Below, piece after piece: positions 11,346 through 21,139 of a stretch of 64,000 nucleotides of DNA. The DNA comes from Larix kaempferi. Lineage: Eukaryota > Streptophyta > Pinopsida > Pinales > Pinaceae. Every line of letters starts with the position of its first letter. The stretch's first letter is position 1. The stretch covers positions 3,845,501-3,909,500 of the forward strand of contig BSBM01000877.1 in assembly GCA_027924585.1 (NCBI GenBank), given 5' to 3'. Under the pieces are notes generated by a model, which searched no databases, had not been told where the DNA came from, and saw nothing but the letters and a program-made list of their open reading frames with translations. Made by a program: the position numbers and the translations under genes.

Positions 11346-13075
11346 ACTTTTTCAGACCCTGTGGATCAAAAATTTCGGAGTTACACCAGAAACAATAAGG
11401 TACATATTTCTGTCAAAACATAATTATTTTTTAGCACCTTCATTCATGGCTTTCGGAATTTAGGGCTTCGGAGAAAGTTGGAATTTTTGTAATCAGAGAC
11501 CATGGCTGGATGCTACTCATCAAAATCAAAATTTAGAGACCAAGATCAGATTTTTTGGTTGCACAGAAGGCCGGGCTTGATCAAACCCTAGTTTGGGACT
11601 TTGATCGGAAAGATGGAAAATTAGGGTTATGCAAAAATTGGAATTTTGGAAATCTGTGACCACGGCTGGAAGATCCTCAAAAAATTGAACCTTAGAGCTT
11701 TGAATCAAATCTTTTGGTTGGGTGAAGCTCCGGGAAACTCAAACCCTAATTCAGGGTCCTCCCTAGTGAATCCAAAAATCTAAAAGGAAATTTCGAGGGG
11801 TGAAACTTTACAGTTTTCAAATTCTGAATATACCAACTTGATCAGCTCATCAAGGCGCATATTTCTATCCTTTAGGAAGTTTGAAATTCAAAGTTTGAAT
11901 TTTTGGGGTTTCTCTGACAAACCCTAATCCAGCTCCAGATCCAATTCCTACAAATCAAGTGGATTGGGTTAATCCTATAAGAGAATGGATCGGTCACCTG
12001 CATAAGTGAAGAAGTTCATGTTTTAGAGGGAGATGAGGCTAAGGCCTTACATAGGAAGATTACAAGCAATCTCGACAGGTATGTCTCAAGATTTGTTCAT
12101 GATTAAGTTTATGGTACGTTTGTCTTCATGTTATTACGGTTAGTACAATCTTGTTTTTAGACTTGTCGTATCACCTTAACAAAATTATGAATGCATGATA
12201 GAAGATATTCATTGATTAGGGTGTTGACACTTATGATTGTACTAATGCATTATGGTGTTGTATGAGGTTTATGTTGTCCACTAACATAAAAGGTACACTA
12301 GGAAAGACAAATCATGTTCTACTTCAAGAACATATGATCATGGTGACATGAAGACAAAGATTCATCCATTGTCATGGATCACTTAGAAGATCTACTTATG
12401 AGGTATGTATAACTTGGTTCTACAATGGTTAACTTATGAGGCATGCAGGTTACTAGCACAAGTCATTGAAGAGAACCAGAAGACATCATGCGGGTATGTT
12501 AGACATAACTAGCTAACATAGTAATCCAAGTATGTTTTTCCTATATCAAGTTAGAATCCTACTTTGTGTTAGGATCTTATACTGTTGTGTTGTTGATAAT
12601 GATTATTCATGAAGTCATAGGTTTGAATAGTCATGGTTGTATGCATATTATGTTTCTTACCATAATTGATGATAGGACTAACCAGAAGAATCATGAAGTT
12701 ATAGGTTTGAGTAATCACGGGTTTATGCATTGATGATTTAACTAATCAGAAGAGTCCTATGATCAAATAAGAATATGCATGAGTAGAAGAAGACTTCCCT
12801 GAATACTAATGTTTATTATCTGTGAATGATCATGACTATACATGTTTAAGATTATTGTGTTTTGATAGTATTAAGATTATACTAATAAATGTGTGATTAT
12901 GTATGAGAACTCAAGGATAACACAATGACGATACTAATAAGCATGCATAGTGATTAAGGATGGATATAAGTTCAAGAACAGGTAATCCAGGAAGCAAAGA
13001 TCAAGAGGGAGCACACTCCAGTTGTTCCTACAAGAAAGCAAAGGAACACACTTCAGTAGTTTCTACAAGGATGCA
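11346..13075. other. Noncoding interior of the copia element
   Basis: This is where gag, protease and the start of integrase should be. I found no zinc knuckle, no D-[ST]-G site and no long frame. The part 11430-11950 contains several CAAACCCTA-like pieces and repeated phrases of the form TTGGAATTTT, suggesting local duplication. The part 12060-12990 has imperfect repeats around GAAGTCATAGGTTTGA and GAAGAATCATGAAG. Confidence 0.6.
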
Positions 13076-13079
13076 GATA

Positions 13080-13145
13080 TTCAGAGGGAGTTGACCACTT
13101 CTCACAATCCACATCAGAATGGAGTTGCAAAGATTCAGAGGGAGT
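13080..13145 (+). pseudogene. Shard of copia integrase
   Basis: A short frame reads LTTSHNPHQNGVAK, matching the copia integrase stretch just before the catalytic Glu (family pattern T-P-x-x-P-Q-Q-N-G-V-A-E). The Glu and everything either side are missing. The motif AGAGGGAG occurs nearby at about 13004, 13083 and 13137, hinting that deletions used short direct repeats. Confidence 0.6.
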
Positions 13146-13696
13146 CCACCTAGCAACCAAACAAATATAAGTATTTGAATTGTCATTTCTTACATAATGT
13201 TATTCAATGATGTATATGCTTATGTTCCTAGAATTAGGTTGTGTATTATGCATATTAGAATAGTTGCATTGATGAATAGTATACTACTAATATACATGCG
13301 TAAGTGGCCTATGGCACTGTACAACATTCCATTGCTACTTATCTAGAATGAAACCTCTTTGCTGACATGTTAGGAGTTGTGCACACTCTTAACAATGTTC
13401 TGGTAGAGATTGGAAGGCATCTAGAAAGTTACGGAATATGGATAAATTTTGTATTGAAGCATTGGCTAAGATAATTGCATGACTGTATGACATATTTCTT
13501 TATGTGTAAGAATTTGTTCTGAAAACTATGAGATGTTTTCTAATCATGCAATTTAACTTGTTGTGTAGAAAAGATCGTATATCTTCACCTACAAGAGAAG
13601 GACTACAACATTTGTTCCAGCAACAAAGATATCTATTGAAGATATTGAAGATATTGAAGTTCCCAGGATCTGGGATGAAGAAATGGAAGAATAACA

Positions 13697-14280
13697 TGAT
13701 CCGTCGATCATGAAGAATGATGTTTGGGATGCAGTACCAAGACCTGAAGGGGAGTTTGTAGTGACTTCCAAGAGGATCTACAAGATCAAGCATGTTGTAG
13801 ATGGCAGCATAGAGAAGTATAAAAGTGACGAAATGGAAGATACACCAGATGGATTTCAAGACAGCTTTCTTGAATGGTGTAGTTGAAGAAGAAGTATATG
13901 TGGAACAACCACTTGGTTCTGAGGCTCATGACAAGGAGTCATATATTCTGAGGTACCTGAAGGGTACAGTTGATTATGGGCTCAAGTATGAAGCGAATCA
14001 AAAGTTTAACCTGCAGGGTTATGTTGATTTAGATTGGGCAGGAAGTGCTGCAGATAGGAAGAGCACACCTGGGTGCTGCTTCAGTATGGGATCAGGTGTG
14101 ATCTCTTGGTTTAGCAAGACGCAGTCCTGCGTAGCACTAAGTACAGCCGAAGTAGAGTATGTTGCGATGGATGAGCAGGTTGCAAATGTATTGACCAAGC
14201 CGTTGGCCAGAGTGCAGTTTGAGTACTTCATAGAGAGGCATGGTGCACTTCAGATCGAGGTTCCTTCCAAAGGGAAGTGA
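13697..14280 (+). pseudogene. Copia RT / RNase H remnant fused by deletions
   Basis: The RT front reads MKNDVWDAVPRPEGE and then IYKIKHVVDGSIEKYK. After a deletion and frameshift a 151-codon frame (13825-14280) continues KIHQMDFKTAFLNG and EEEVYVEQPLGS, which is RT motif A and what follows. It then jumps directly to ILRYLKGTVDYGLKY and DLDWAGSAADRKST of RNase H. After STAEVEYVA it jumps again to DEQVANVLTKPLARVQF, the C-terminal tail. The YVDD catalytic box, palm, thumb and most of RNase H are gone. The second and third junctions keep the frame. The stop at 14278-14280 is the natural family end. Confidence 0.85.
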
Positions 14281-14640
14281 TGAGTCCGGAATATGCAAAT
14301 GCACATGAGATTTTATGACATGGTTGATATGTTCTCCCTTGGTCGTGATGTAATTGCTGAGCCATTTTTCACATGGTGGTAGATGTGTTCTCCCATGGTG
14401 AAAAAGTAAGGGTTGGAGCCTTCCCCGAATGGTAGTAGATGTGTTCTCCCATGTCGGTGGTGTAAGTGTTGGATGATGTGCATCTGGGCTGTGCTTCATG
14501 GACGATGAGATGATCTGAAGAGGACGATGCTATGATGATAAGGAGGATCCTTCACATGGATGTGGATGTAAGCACTGGATGATGAGCATCACGATGATGT
14601 TCTAGTTTCTGCTTTGTATGATCAGTTCGATCATTTATAT
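14281..14640. other. 3' untranslated part of copia
   Basis: Noncoding. It has three imperfect copies of a phrase around GATATGTTCTCCC or GATGTGTTCTCCCAT (about 14326, 14384, 14438), so it is itself a degenerate repeat leading into the next array. Confidence 0.6.
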
Positions 14641-14965
14641 GTATGTACGCATCATGTTGGATGCTAGATATGATCAGTTGGATCATTTATATGTATGTAC
14701 GCATCATGTTGGATGCTGGATATGATTGGTTGGATCATTTGTATGTATTTTGTATATGCATCATGTTGGATGCTTGGACCATGTATCTGTATATGTATCA
14801 GGTGGATACATTGTATGATCAGGTAGATCATGTATGTTGATATGTATTAGGTATGATCAGGTAGATCATGTATGTTGATGGATACATTATGTGGATCATG
14901 TATATATGTATCAGGTGGATACACTATGTATGATGATATGTATCATGTAGATACTTGGTGTGCAT
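14620..14965. repeat. Degenerate GATCA/TATGTA minisatellite
   Basis: Repeated phrases such as TATGTATGTACGCATCATGT, GGATGCTGGATATGAT and GATCAGGTAGATCATGTATG recur with a period near 50 bp at first and shorter later. The reading frame that crosses it is a by-product of the repeat. Confidence 0.75.
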
Positions 14966-15141
14966 CAGGTGGATGCATTGTATGGTTAGGGTGATCGTGG
15001 ATGACGAGCTTCTCCAGATGACATGCAGCAGGATGTTGTAGTGATGATGATCAGGATGATCATGTGTACATCAGGATGATGTATGGTGAGTATCAGGTTG
15101 ATACTCTGTGGCCGTGGATCAGGTTGTGCAAATGAGAATGT

Positions 15142-15735
15142 CTGGGAGATCCTATAGGTCGGAGTTGTGTACCCGTAACAGCCTGGGATTCTCTTTCGAG
15201 ACATTTCTCTAGAAGGACATGTAATCTATGCCCTGGGAGATCTTCAGGTCGGATTTGTGTACCCGTAACATCCTGAGATGCTCTTGCGAGGTTTTGTCCT
15301 ATGGCATGTAATTTTCTCCTGGGAGATCTAGACAGGATGAAAAAGGCCTCAGATGCTTCAACTAGGTTTTTCCATGACCACATGTAATTTGCTCCTGGGA
15401 GATCTGGACAGGATGAAAAAGGCCTCAGATTCTTCATCCAGGTTTTGTGGTGGACCACATGTAATGTGCTCCTGGGAGATCCGACAGGTAGATCTGTGTG
15501 CTTGTAACAGCTTGGGATGCTTCAGCCAGTTTTTGTGGTGAGATCACATGTAATGTGCTCCTGGGAGATCCGACGGGTAGAGTTGTGTGCTCATAATAGC
15601 CTGGGATGCTTCAGCCAGGTTTTGTGATGGGTCACATGTAATTTTCTCCTGGGAGATCCGACAGGTAGAGATGTGCGCTCGTAATAGCCTGGGATGGTGC
15701 ATCCAGGTTCTATGATGCACGTAATAAGTCCTGAG
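15142..15735. repeat. Seven-unit minisatellite in copia 3' region
   Basis: Units begin with CTGGGAGATC at 15142, 15233, 15319, 15395, 15472, 15561 and 15649, giving spacings of 91, 86, 76, 77, 89 and 88 bp. Each unit ends with a form of CACATGTAAT. Units 3 and 4 share an internal GACAGGATGAAAAAGGCCTC not seen in the others, so two unit subtypes exist. It sits between the pol end and the right LTR. Confidence 0.9.
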
Positions 15736-15963
15736 GATTCCATAGTATGCCAGTGATGATGAAGACCTAAAGGTGGTGGGCCTACAACCAGTATGAAAAA
15801 GGACTGGCTCTGTAGAATTTCCTATGACGAGTATATTCAGAGATTGATTGAGATAGCAGTAGCAGTGATGATGATGATGAATTGATGATGATTATCCAGT
15901 GATGATGATCCAGAGAAGATGACTTGTGCTAGAAGACCTATGTCGAGAAATACCTTCCTAGTT

Positions 15964-15972
15964 AAGAGGGAG
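15964..15972 (+). other. Polypurine tract of copia
   Basis: AAGAGGGAG lies directly before the right LTR and would prime plus-strand DNA synthesis. Confidence 0.8.
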
Positions 15973-16618
15973 TGTTGATGTATATGTAACTTCGGAATGT
16001 ATTTCACATATATGTATATTGTATTCCTATAGAGATGTTATTATTCCTCTATACGGAAGTGTCGTCATTTATATTGTAAGTGTCGTAACTTATACTTGAT
16101 GGGTTATTAGACCACCTTGTTGGGGTCGGCCCTGTATAAGTCATGTGGGTCAAAGGGTTATTAGACCACCCTATTGGGGGTCGTCCATGTGGGTCAAAGG
16201 GTTATTAGACCACCCTAGTGGGGGTTGGCCTAGTCAGCATTATGTTAAGTGGTTAAGTTGAGGCCGACCTAGTTGAGTAAAGGTCAAGTCAAGTTAGTGT
16301 ATAAATAGAGAGTGTGTCTCTCTCGTTTTACACATTCTATTCTCTCACTCACACTTGGGAGAGTGGTGCACTTGTGGAGGAGGAGGCTCTGCTTCTAGGA
16401 GAAGACTATCTCTTGTATTCTGGTTGTATCATTGCTCTATCTATCTCTGAGGAAGTTATTGGGGTTTTTCACCTTTATGGTTTTCCCCAAGTAAACTCTG
16501 TGTCTCTTGTGTGCTTGCATTATTGTGTCCATGATTGATATGCTATAGATTTGCTATACATGTTGTTCTCTCAGTTAAGATCCTATATCGGATTGAAGTA
16601 AATTCTGAAAATTTAACA
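15973..16618 (+). repeat. Copia 3' LTR
   Basis: 646 bp, TGTTGATG...TTTAACA, with the TATA box at 16300-16309. It is about 97% identical to the left LTR by hand count. Confidence 0.92.
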
Positions 16619-16623
16619 CCAAA
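16619..16623. repeat. Target site duplication, right (CCAAA)
   Basis: Matches 9967-9971. Confidence 0.9.
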
Positions 16624-16715
16624 TCCTCATTGTCATCCTCTAAACTTCCTCAAAATACACCTCCTCTACCTACTCCGGTTTTCTCTTTAGTTATGTGCAC
16701 TCTATAAGCATCAAC

Positions 16716-16937
16716 TCAATGCTCTTTCATCAACTGTAATGCGCGACATCCATTGACATCATGCCCAACTGATTTACAATAATTGCATAAAGGAGTATTA
16801 GTTGTGGTTTGATACTTTTGCAACATTGGGCACCGGGGAGGTGCATGACCCCATTTCATACATATTTCGCACCATTCCACCTTATGTCCCATGGGGAATG
16901 TATTCAGGGAACTAGTAGCCACATAATTTCTCATCAC
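16716..16937 (-). pseudogene. Gypsy Gag zinc knuckles 1 and 2
   Basis: This 73-codon open stretch carries CEICMKWGHAPPRC and CNYCKSVGHDVNGC, both perfect C-x2-C-x4-H-x4-C nucleocapsid knuckles that bind the element RNA. They continue on the far side of the copia insertion at 9930-9840. Gag therefore had at least four knuckles, which is many for a plant gypsy element. Confidence 0.85.
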
Positions 16938-17350
16938 AGGACACTCATTCTGATGGTGTCCTTTTGCACAACAGAGAGTGCACCAAACATTTTTTCACAT
17001 TGCTTTCCCCTTTGTGATGTCTTGCAACTGCACAGTCAATGTAGCAATTTGGGATTGTAACTGCACCATACCTGTTGAGGATTCTCCTCCTGATGTAGAT
17101 TCCAATCACATTGCAATTTCTAAGTCATCAAACTATGTGAGAACCTTTTGATGTGTTAATGGAATTCGTTTATGCGACAACAATCCTGCTATAAACCACT
17201 CCCAATGTTGCACATCCTAAATCTCAAATGACAACTTGTCCAACAAAATTTTAAATATTTGGTTATAATCCCATACTATTTTTTTATCTCCTTTATTTAT
17301 GTTATACATTGCGACTCCGATTTAGGTTTCTAAAACTCTTTCAAAATTTC

Positions 17351-18048
17351 TTACTTAATCTCATCCAATGATTGAGCAACTTCTGGTGTAGTTGTACTCT
17401 TATATTTTGTATACCAAGTCAATGCGCGATGTCTCAATGTTGTTTCCATATGCACTATCTTTTCTTTCTCATCAGTTACTTGCTTCACAACCCACACTAC
17501 ATCATATGTGAACCAGTGTTGTTCTGCATCATCTCTTCCATTCCCATAAAAGAACATAAGTATCAAAATAAAATCAGATGTAACTCCTTCCATGCTCAAC
17601 CTTCTTACCAATTTTCCACTTCTACTATGATTCCCTACTCCTTGTAATATTTGCTATAAAATATTCCTAACGTCTACTTTGAATAAAATTTATGCTTATG
17701 TTTGAAAAACACGCAGCCTACATGGGGGAGGGTGGTTCAAGAGGGGGGATATACAACTCCACTACTCCATAATATTCTCTACTAGATACATATGAATCCT
17801 CAAGTCTCAACCCATTAAATAATTTTATCATTCCCAAAATATCCTCATCTTTTTTTTTTTTTTGATATAGAAGGACGCTCCACAATCTCACTGCACTGAG
17901 ATCCTCTATCACTTCCCTTTGATTCCTCTACCTCATATCCTCTCCATTGGGTTTCAACATCACTCACCTTCTCTTCTTCCACATATTCCTCTAATGTGTC
18001 CTCTTCTATGCCACACCTCTTCCTTGGCCTATCTCCTTCTTCCTCCAT
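17351..18048 (-). pseudogene. Gypsy Gag capsid region (decayed)
   Basis: Gag forms the particle that packages the element RNA. The stretch 18048-17845 is acidic and charged (MEEEGDRPRKRCGIEED) and ends in a lysine run. The stretch 17912-17718 is in another frame. The stretch 17611-17351 carries FYGNGRDDAEQHWFTYD and ETTLRHRALTWYTKYKS, the plant retrotransposon-gag core. Frameshifts separate the three parts. The likely start is between the primer site at 18855 and 18048. Confidence 0.75.
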
Positions 18049-18854
18049 TACTTCTACGCCTTCCTATGGCACTCCACACTCTTCATCATGCCCCTCTGGC
18101 ATGTCCCTCTATATGTTTGCTGCTAAAACCCATTATTCAACATCCTCTCTTTCACTCCCTATATTATCCATCCTAACCTTCCACATAGCTTCCTTTAGCA
18201 CATTCCTTCTCTCATATATTTCTTCTCTGAACTTCTTCTCTATTCATCCAGGTCCATATTTTCTTTTTTTCTTTGTCTCTACTGCATGGATTTTCCCCTA
18301 TTCTCTCCCTCACCTACCACAACATAGGGGTTTTTACTTTTCCATATTTTCTAGTTCGATTCGCATAATCCCTTTTTCAACAAACAACATTTTTATCTAG
18401 ATAAGGATCTCTGCTAATAGTCCCTTCCTAGGTTTCATCTCAAATTTCTCCTTTGCGCAATCAAAGGCTTCAATTATACTCAATAGAAAACTCTATTATT
18501 TTCCCTTCTCTAATTTTGTTAAACTAGAAATATATAACCCCCGTCCACTTGTTATCTAAACTCTTCAACCTATCTTTAGTTTCTTAATCCCATACAATCA
18601 CTTCTTGGCTCCTCCAAACCACATTCAGTTCTACTTGTCTTTTTACCCATTCATGCAATAAACAGGGAAGTTCAACAAAGGAAATTTCATATGCATATGA
18701 ATATATGTACCTTTATAGCCATCACTGAGGGTCAATGTTCAAGTTTCGAGTCTCTTTCTACTCAAATTCCTCTTCCTTTTCAGTCAACTAGATTTCTGCA
18801 GTTCCTCCCTCATGGGTTTCCAACTCATACTTCTTCAAACCCTAACCTTCTTAG

Positions 18855-18872
18855 GTCTCGACAATGGAACCA
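18855..18872 (-). other. Probable primer binding site of gypsy element
   Basis: Two bases inside the 5' LTR, the minus strand reads TGGTTCCATTGTCGAGA. It resembles the tRNA-Asp-type site common in plant gypsy elements (TGGCGCCGTTGCCGGGG), mostly with C-to-T and G-to-A changes expected of old methylated DNA. The tRNA assignment is inference. Confidence 0.5.
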
Positions 18873-18874
18873 AT

Positions 18875-19456
18875 AATTGGTGTAAAACTCAGACCCTTGA
18901 TTTTCAATCCTAACCAACAATACCCCTATGAGAATTGCAATTTTCAATATCCAAGAGGGTAAGTTCTCACCCGATACTCTCACAGGGATTATTGAGAGTG
19001 AAATAAGGATATGATTGAATAAGCATTCCACAACAATACATTCTCCATATTTTACCGATACTCAATATAGTAACACAAAAAATATAATGTACATGTGCAA
19101 TCTATCATAAACATCATAACAACATAACACAAAAAATTTCATTCATCAATTGTCAAAACAGTAAATATGGTAATACTCTATGTCATTCATTCACATTGTA
19201 TTTTCAATCATAGGTCACATATAGGAACAAACCCAAAATGGTCCCGTCCTTTTAGCCTTTATACAAAATATGAGATAGTTATTAGTTTCTCGATTGTCTT
19301 TTAACTAATTGAACAACTTGACTTTTCTTTAGCATATATCTCTAATAAGCAAGTCACTGTACAAAATACCACACAAGCTAATACAAAACATACTATGCAA
19401 CCTATTACGAAATCTTTTACAAATCTTATAACATCAAGACTAATACAGGGCCAACA
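18875..19456 (-). repeat. Gypsy element 5' LTR (right copy)
   Basis: 582 bp. It begins AATTGGTG (mutated from TGTTGGTG) and ends GCCAACA. It is the 5' LTR in element orientation and aligns throughout with 2376-2959. Confidence 0.9.
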
Positions 19457-19461
19457 GACTT
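19457..19461. repeat. Target site duplication, right (GACTT)
   Basis: Matches 2371-2375. Confidence 0.85.
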
Positions 19462-19814
19462 AAATATTTTTACATTTATCCATGTCTTTGAAGTACATAT
19501 AACCATATAATGCCATCTATTTGTCCACCTTGAAATTGAAATCCAACTGGTATACTATGCAAGGGTTTCACCTATCTATAGGTTTTCACAGATATATGGT
19601 AGTGAAAGTGGTGGGGAGGAGGGATCCCTCCTACAAGGAAATTATATCAGCCTCCTAAAAAACTAGTGGCAATAATGCGGGAAAAGGAAAATCCCTATAA
19701 TCCATTGAAACTGAATAGCAAGCAAGGGGGGGCATAGGGAATACACAACCCTCAATTGGTAAGTAGAGTATAGATCCAAACTTATAGCATTCATAACAAA
19801 CAATTAAACCCAAT

Positions 19815-20711
19815 GTGACCTGCATCCCCAAAATGATGAGTATACCGAGGTATGAAATAATTTCACCTAAGGTTACTGCTTACATACAATTTATGCAAGA
19901 TCATGCCCTCAAAGAGAATTTTATGGGCTTATGTCTAATGGAAAGGGCTCTAACCCATTGGATAATCATGAGATGGAATCCCAAGGGACAAATCGACCTG
20001 CAATTGGGGGGGGAAGGCTTCTTCACTGCAATCTTCTCTAATATGGAGGATATAGAACAAGTATTTGAAGGAAGCCCTTATTTCTTTAAATTTGTTGGCT
20101 TGTTTTCCAAACATTGGAAGGAGAATTTCAGCCTAGACAAGGAATGCTTCTCTATTTCCTCGGTCTGGATACTAATGTACTCCTTACCACATGAATTATG
20201 GAATGAGGAAACAATCGAAGGAATCAAGATTACCATAGGCCACTTTGTAAAAACTTACGAACTCACAAAGGAAGGTAGATACACCTCCTATGATTGGATC
20301 TATGTGTACCTTAATGTGTCACATCCCTTCATGGAATCGATATGTTTAAGATTTAAAGACAATGATTGGTTTCATACACTTGATTATGAACATATATACC
20401 TTTATACTGTCGAAATTGCCATGAATGTGGACACCTCTTTCGAGATTGTCTGCTCATTATTTCCTCATTTAGACATGTCCACTCAACAAGCCACTGATGG
20501 ATTTACAAAGATTCCACCTAGGAAACAACAAAACAAGAAAGTTCCATGCGCTCCAACCCAATCCAACCCATTTTCAAATAATATTTTTGAATCCCTACAG
20601 GTTGAGCTTGAGTCTCATCCAATCCCTAGAAAACCCCAACATTCAACCAACTCACCAAAACCTATCTCTTTGACTACCCCTCACCCCCTTAATCACCCAA
20701 TAGATCCTTAG
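19815..20711 (+). pseudogene. LINE ORF1 (DUF4283-type RNA-binding protein)
   Basis: ORF1 proteins coat LINE RNA. The 298-codon frame has the plant ORF1 domain with MERALTHWIIMRWNPKGQI, GEGFFTAIFSNMEDIEQVF and SSVWILMYSLPHELWNEETI. A C-terminal low-complexity tail follows (NPFSNNIFESLQVE). The zinc knuckle expected before the tail is not in this frame. It is intact in the +2 frame at 20408-20449. An extra TA in a short TA run just upstream and a second indel just downstream explain this. The printed frame therefore joins correct flanks through a scrambled middle (YTVEIAMNVDTSFEIVCS). Confidence 0.8.
20408..20449 (+). pseudogene. LINE ORF1 zinc knuckle in shifted frame
   Basis: Codons from 20408 give CRNCHECGHLFRDC, a perfect C-x2-C-x4-H-x4-C knuckle. 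It is out of frame with the ORF1 stretches on both sides, bracketed by two compensating indels. Confidence 0.8.
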
Positions 20712-21139
20712 AATATCCTAGTAATCTCTTAGATATAAGAAACTAAAGACATGGAACCAATCCCTAAAGAGGAGGAACCAATGGAGTCAAAAGAAGGTGA
20801 AAAATGGACTTGGGGGAACTCAATCTTCAAGGCATTTCATATGCATGTGAGAGACAAGACCATCAGTCCATCCCCACAAAACAAATCCAACTACTTAGGG
20901 TTGCAGTGCACATAAGCATATCCAAACAACACCAACAAACACAAATAAACAATCAATTTCAAGCTTCACTGGGTGTAAAAACAACAACCTCCAAAGAACA
21001 CAAAAAATACCCAAAAGATGAAAGGGAGAGAGGTCGAAGATCCAACAATCAATTCATAAAGTATTTGGGAGCCTAGCTAATTGACTCAGGGAAATATGTT
21101 CCCATGATGGATAAGTTCCACCCCACTAAGTAATTGATT

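Larger units (their letters stand above)
9972..16618 (+). mobile_element. Ty1/copia element with collapsed pol, nested in gypsy
   Basis: The 6,647-bp element has two 646-bp LTRs (9972-10617 and 15973-16618), a tRNA-iMet primer site next to the left LTR, a polypurine tract next to the right LTR and 5-bp target duplications. The LTRs differ at about 21 positions (3%), so insertion was recent compared with its host element. The interior should hold about 4 kb of gag-pol. Instead there are about 2.4 kb of noncoding sequence with a 177-bp tandem duplication, a shard of integrase, a fused RT/RNase H remnant and two minisatellite arrays. It cannot encode its own proteins and would need a helper element. 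Confidence 0.92.
2376..19456 (-). mobile_element. Ty3/gypsy LTR retrotransposon, nested host of a copia
   Basis: This old gypsy element is read on the minus strand. Its two LTRs (2376-2959 and 18875-19456) are flanked by GACTT. In element order it has a primer site (18872-18855), gag (18048-17351), zinc knuckles (16937-16716 and 9930-9840), protease (9329-9090), RT (about 7830-7330), RNase H (7096-6507), integrase (about 6310-5691) and a third ORF (5589-3018). Protease, RT, RNase H, integrase is the gypsy order. Removing the nested copia (9972-16618 plus one CCAAA) leaves about 10.4 kb. The LTRs differ at roughly 13-15% of the sites I compared by eye, and every ORF has stops or frameshifts, so the element is dead. 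Confidence 0.9.

Noticed and set aside
14643-14840. 65-codon frame rich in Met and Tyr
   Set aside because: By-product of the GATCA/TATGTA minisatellite.
15093-15458. 121-codon minus-strand frame
   Set aside because: It lies across the copia minisatellite and gives repeated peptides. No domain.
15142-15735. CRISPR-like array
   Set aside because: Units are 76-91 bp of continuous similar sequence with no unique spacers of constant length, in a plant retrotransposon.
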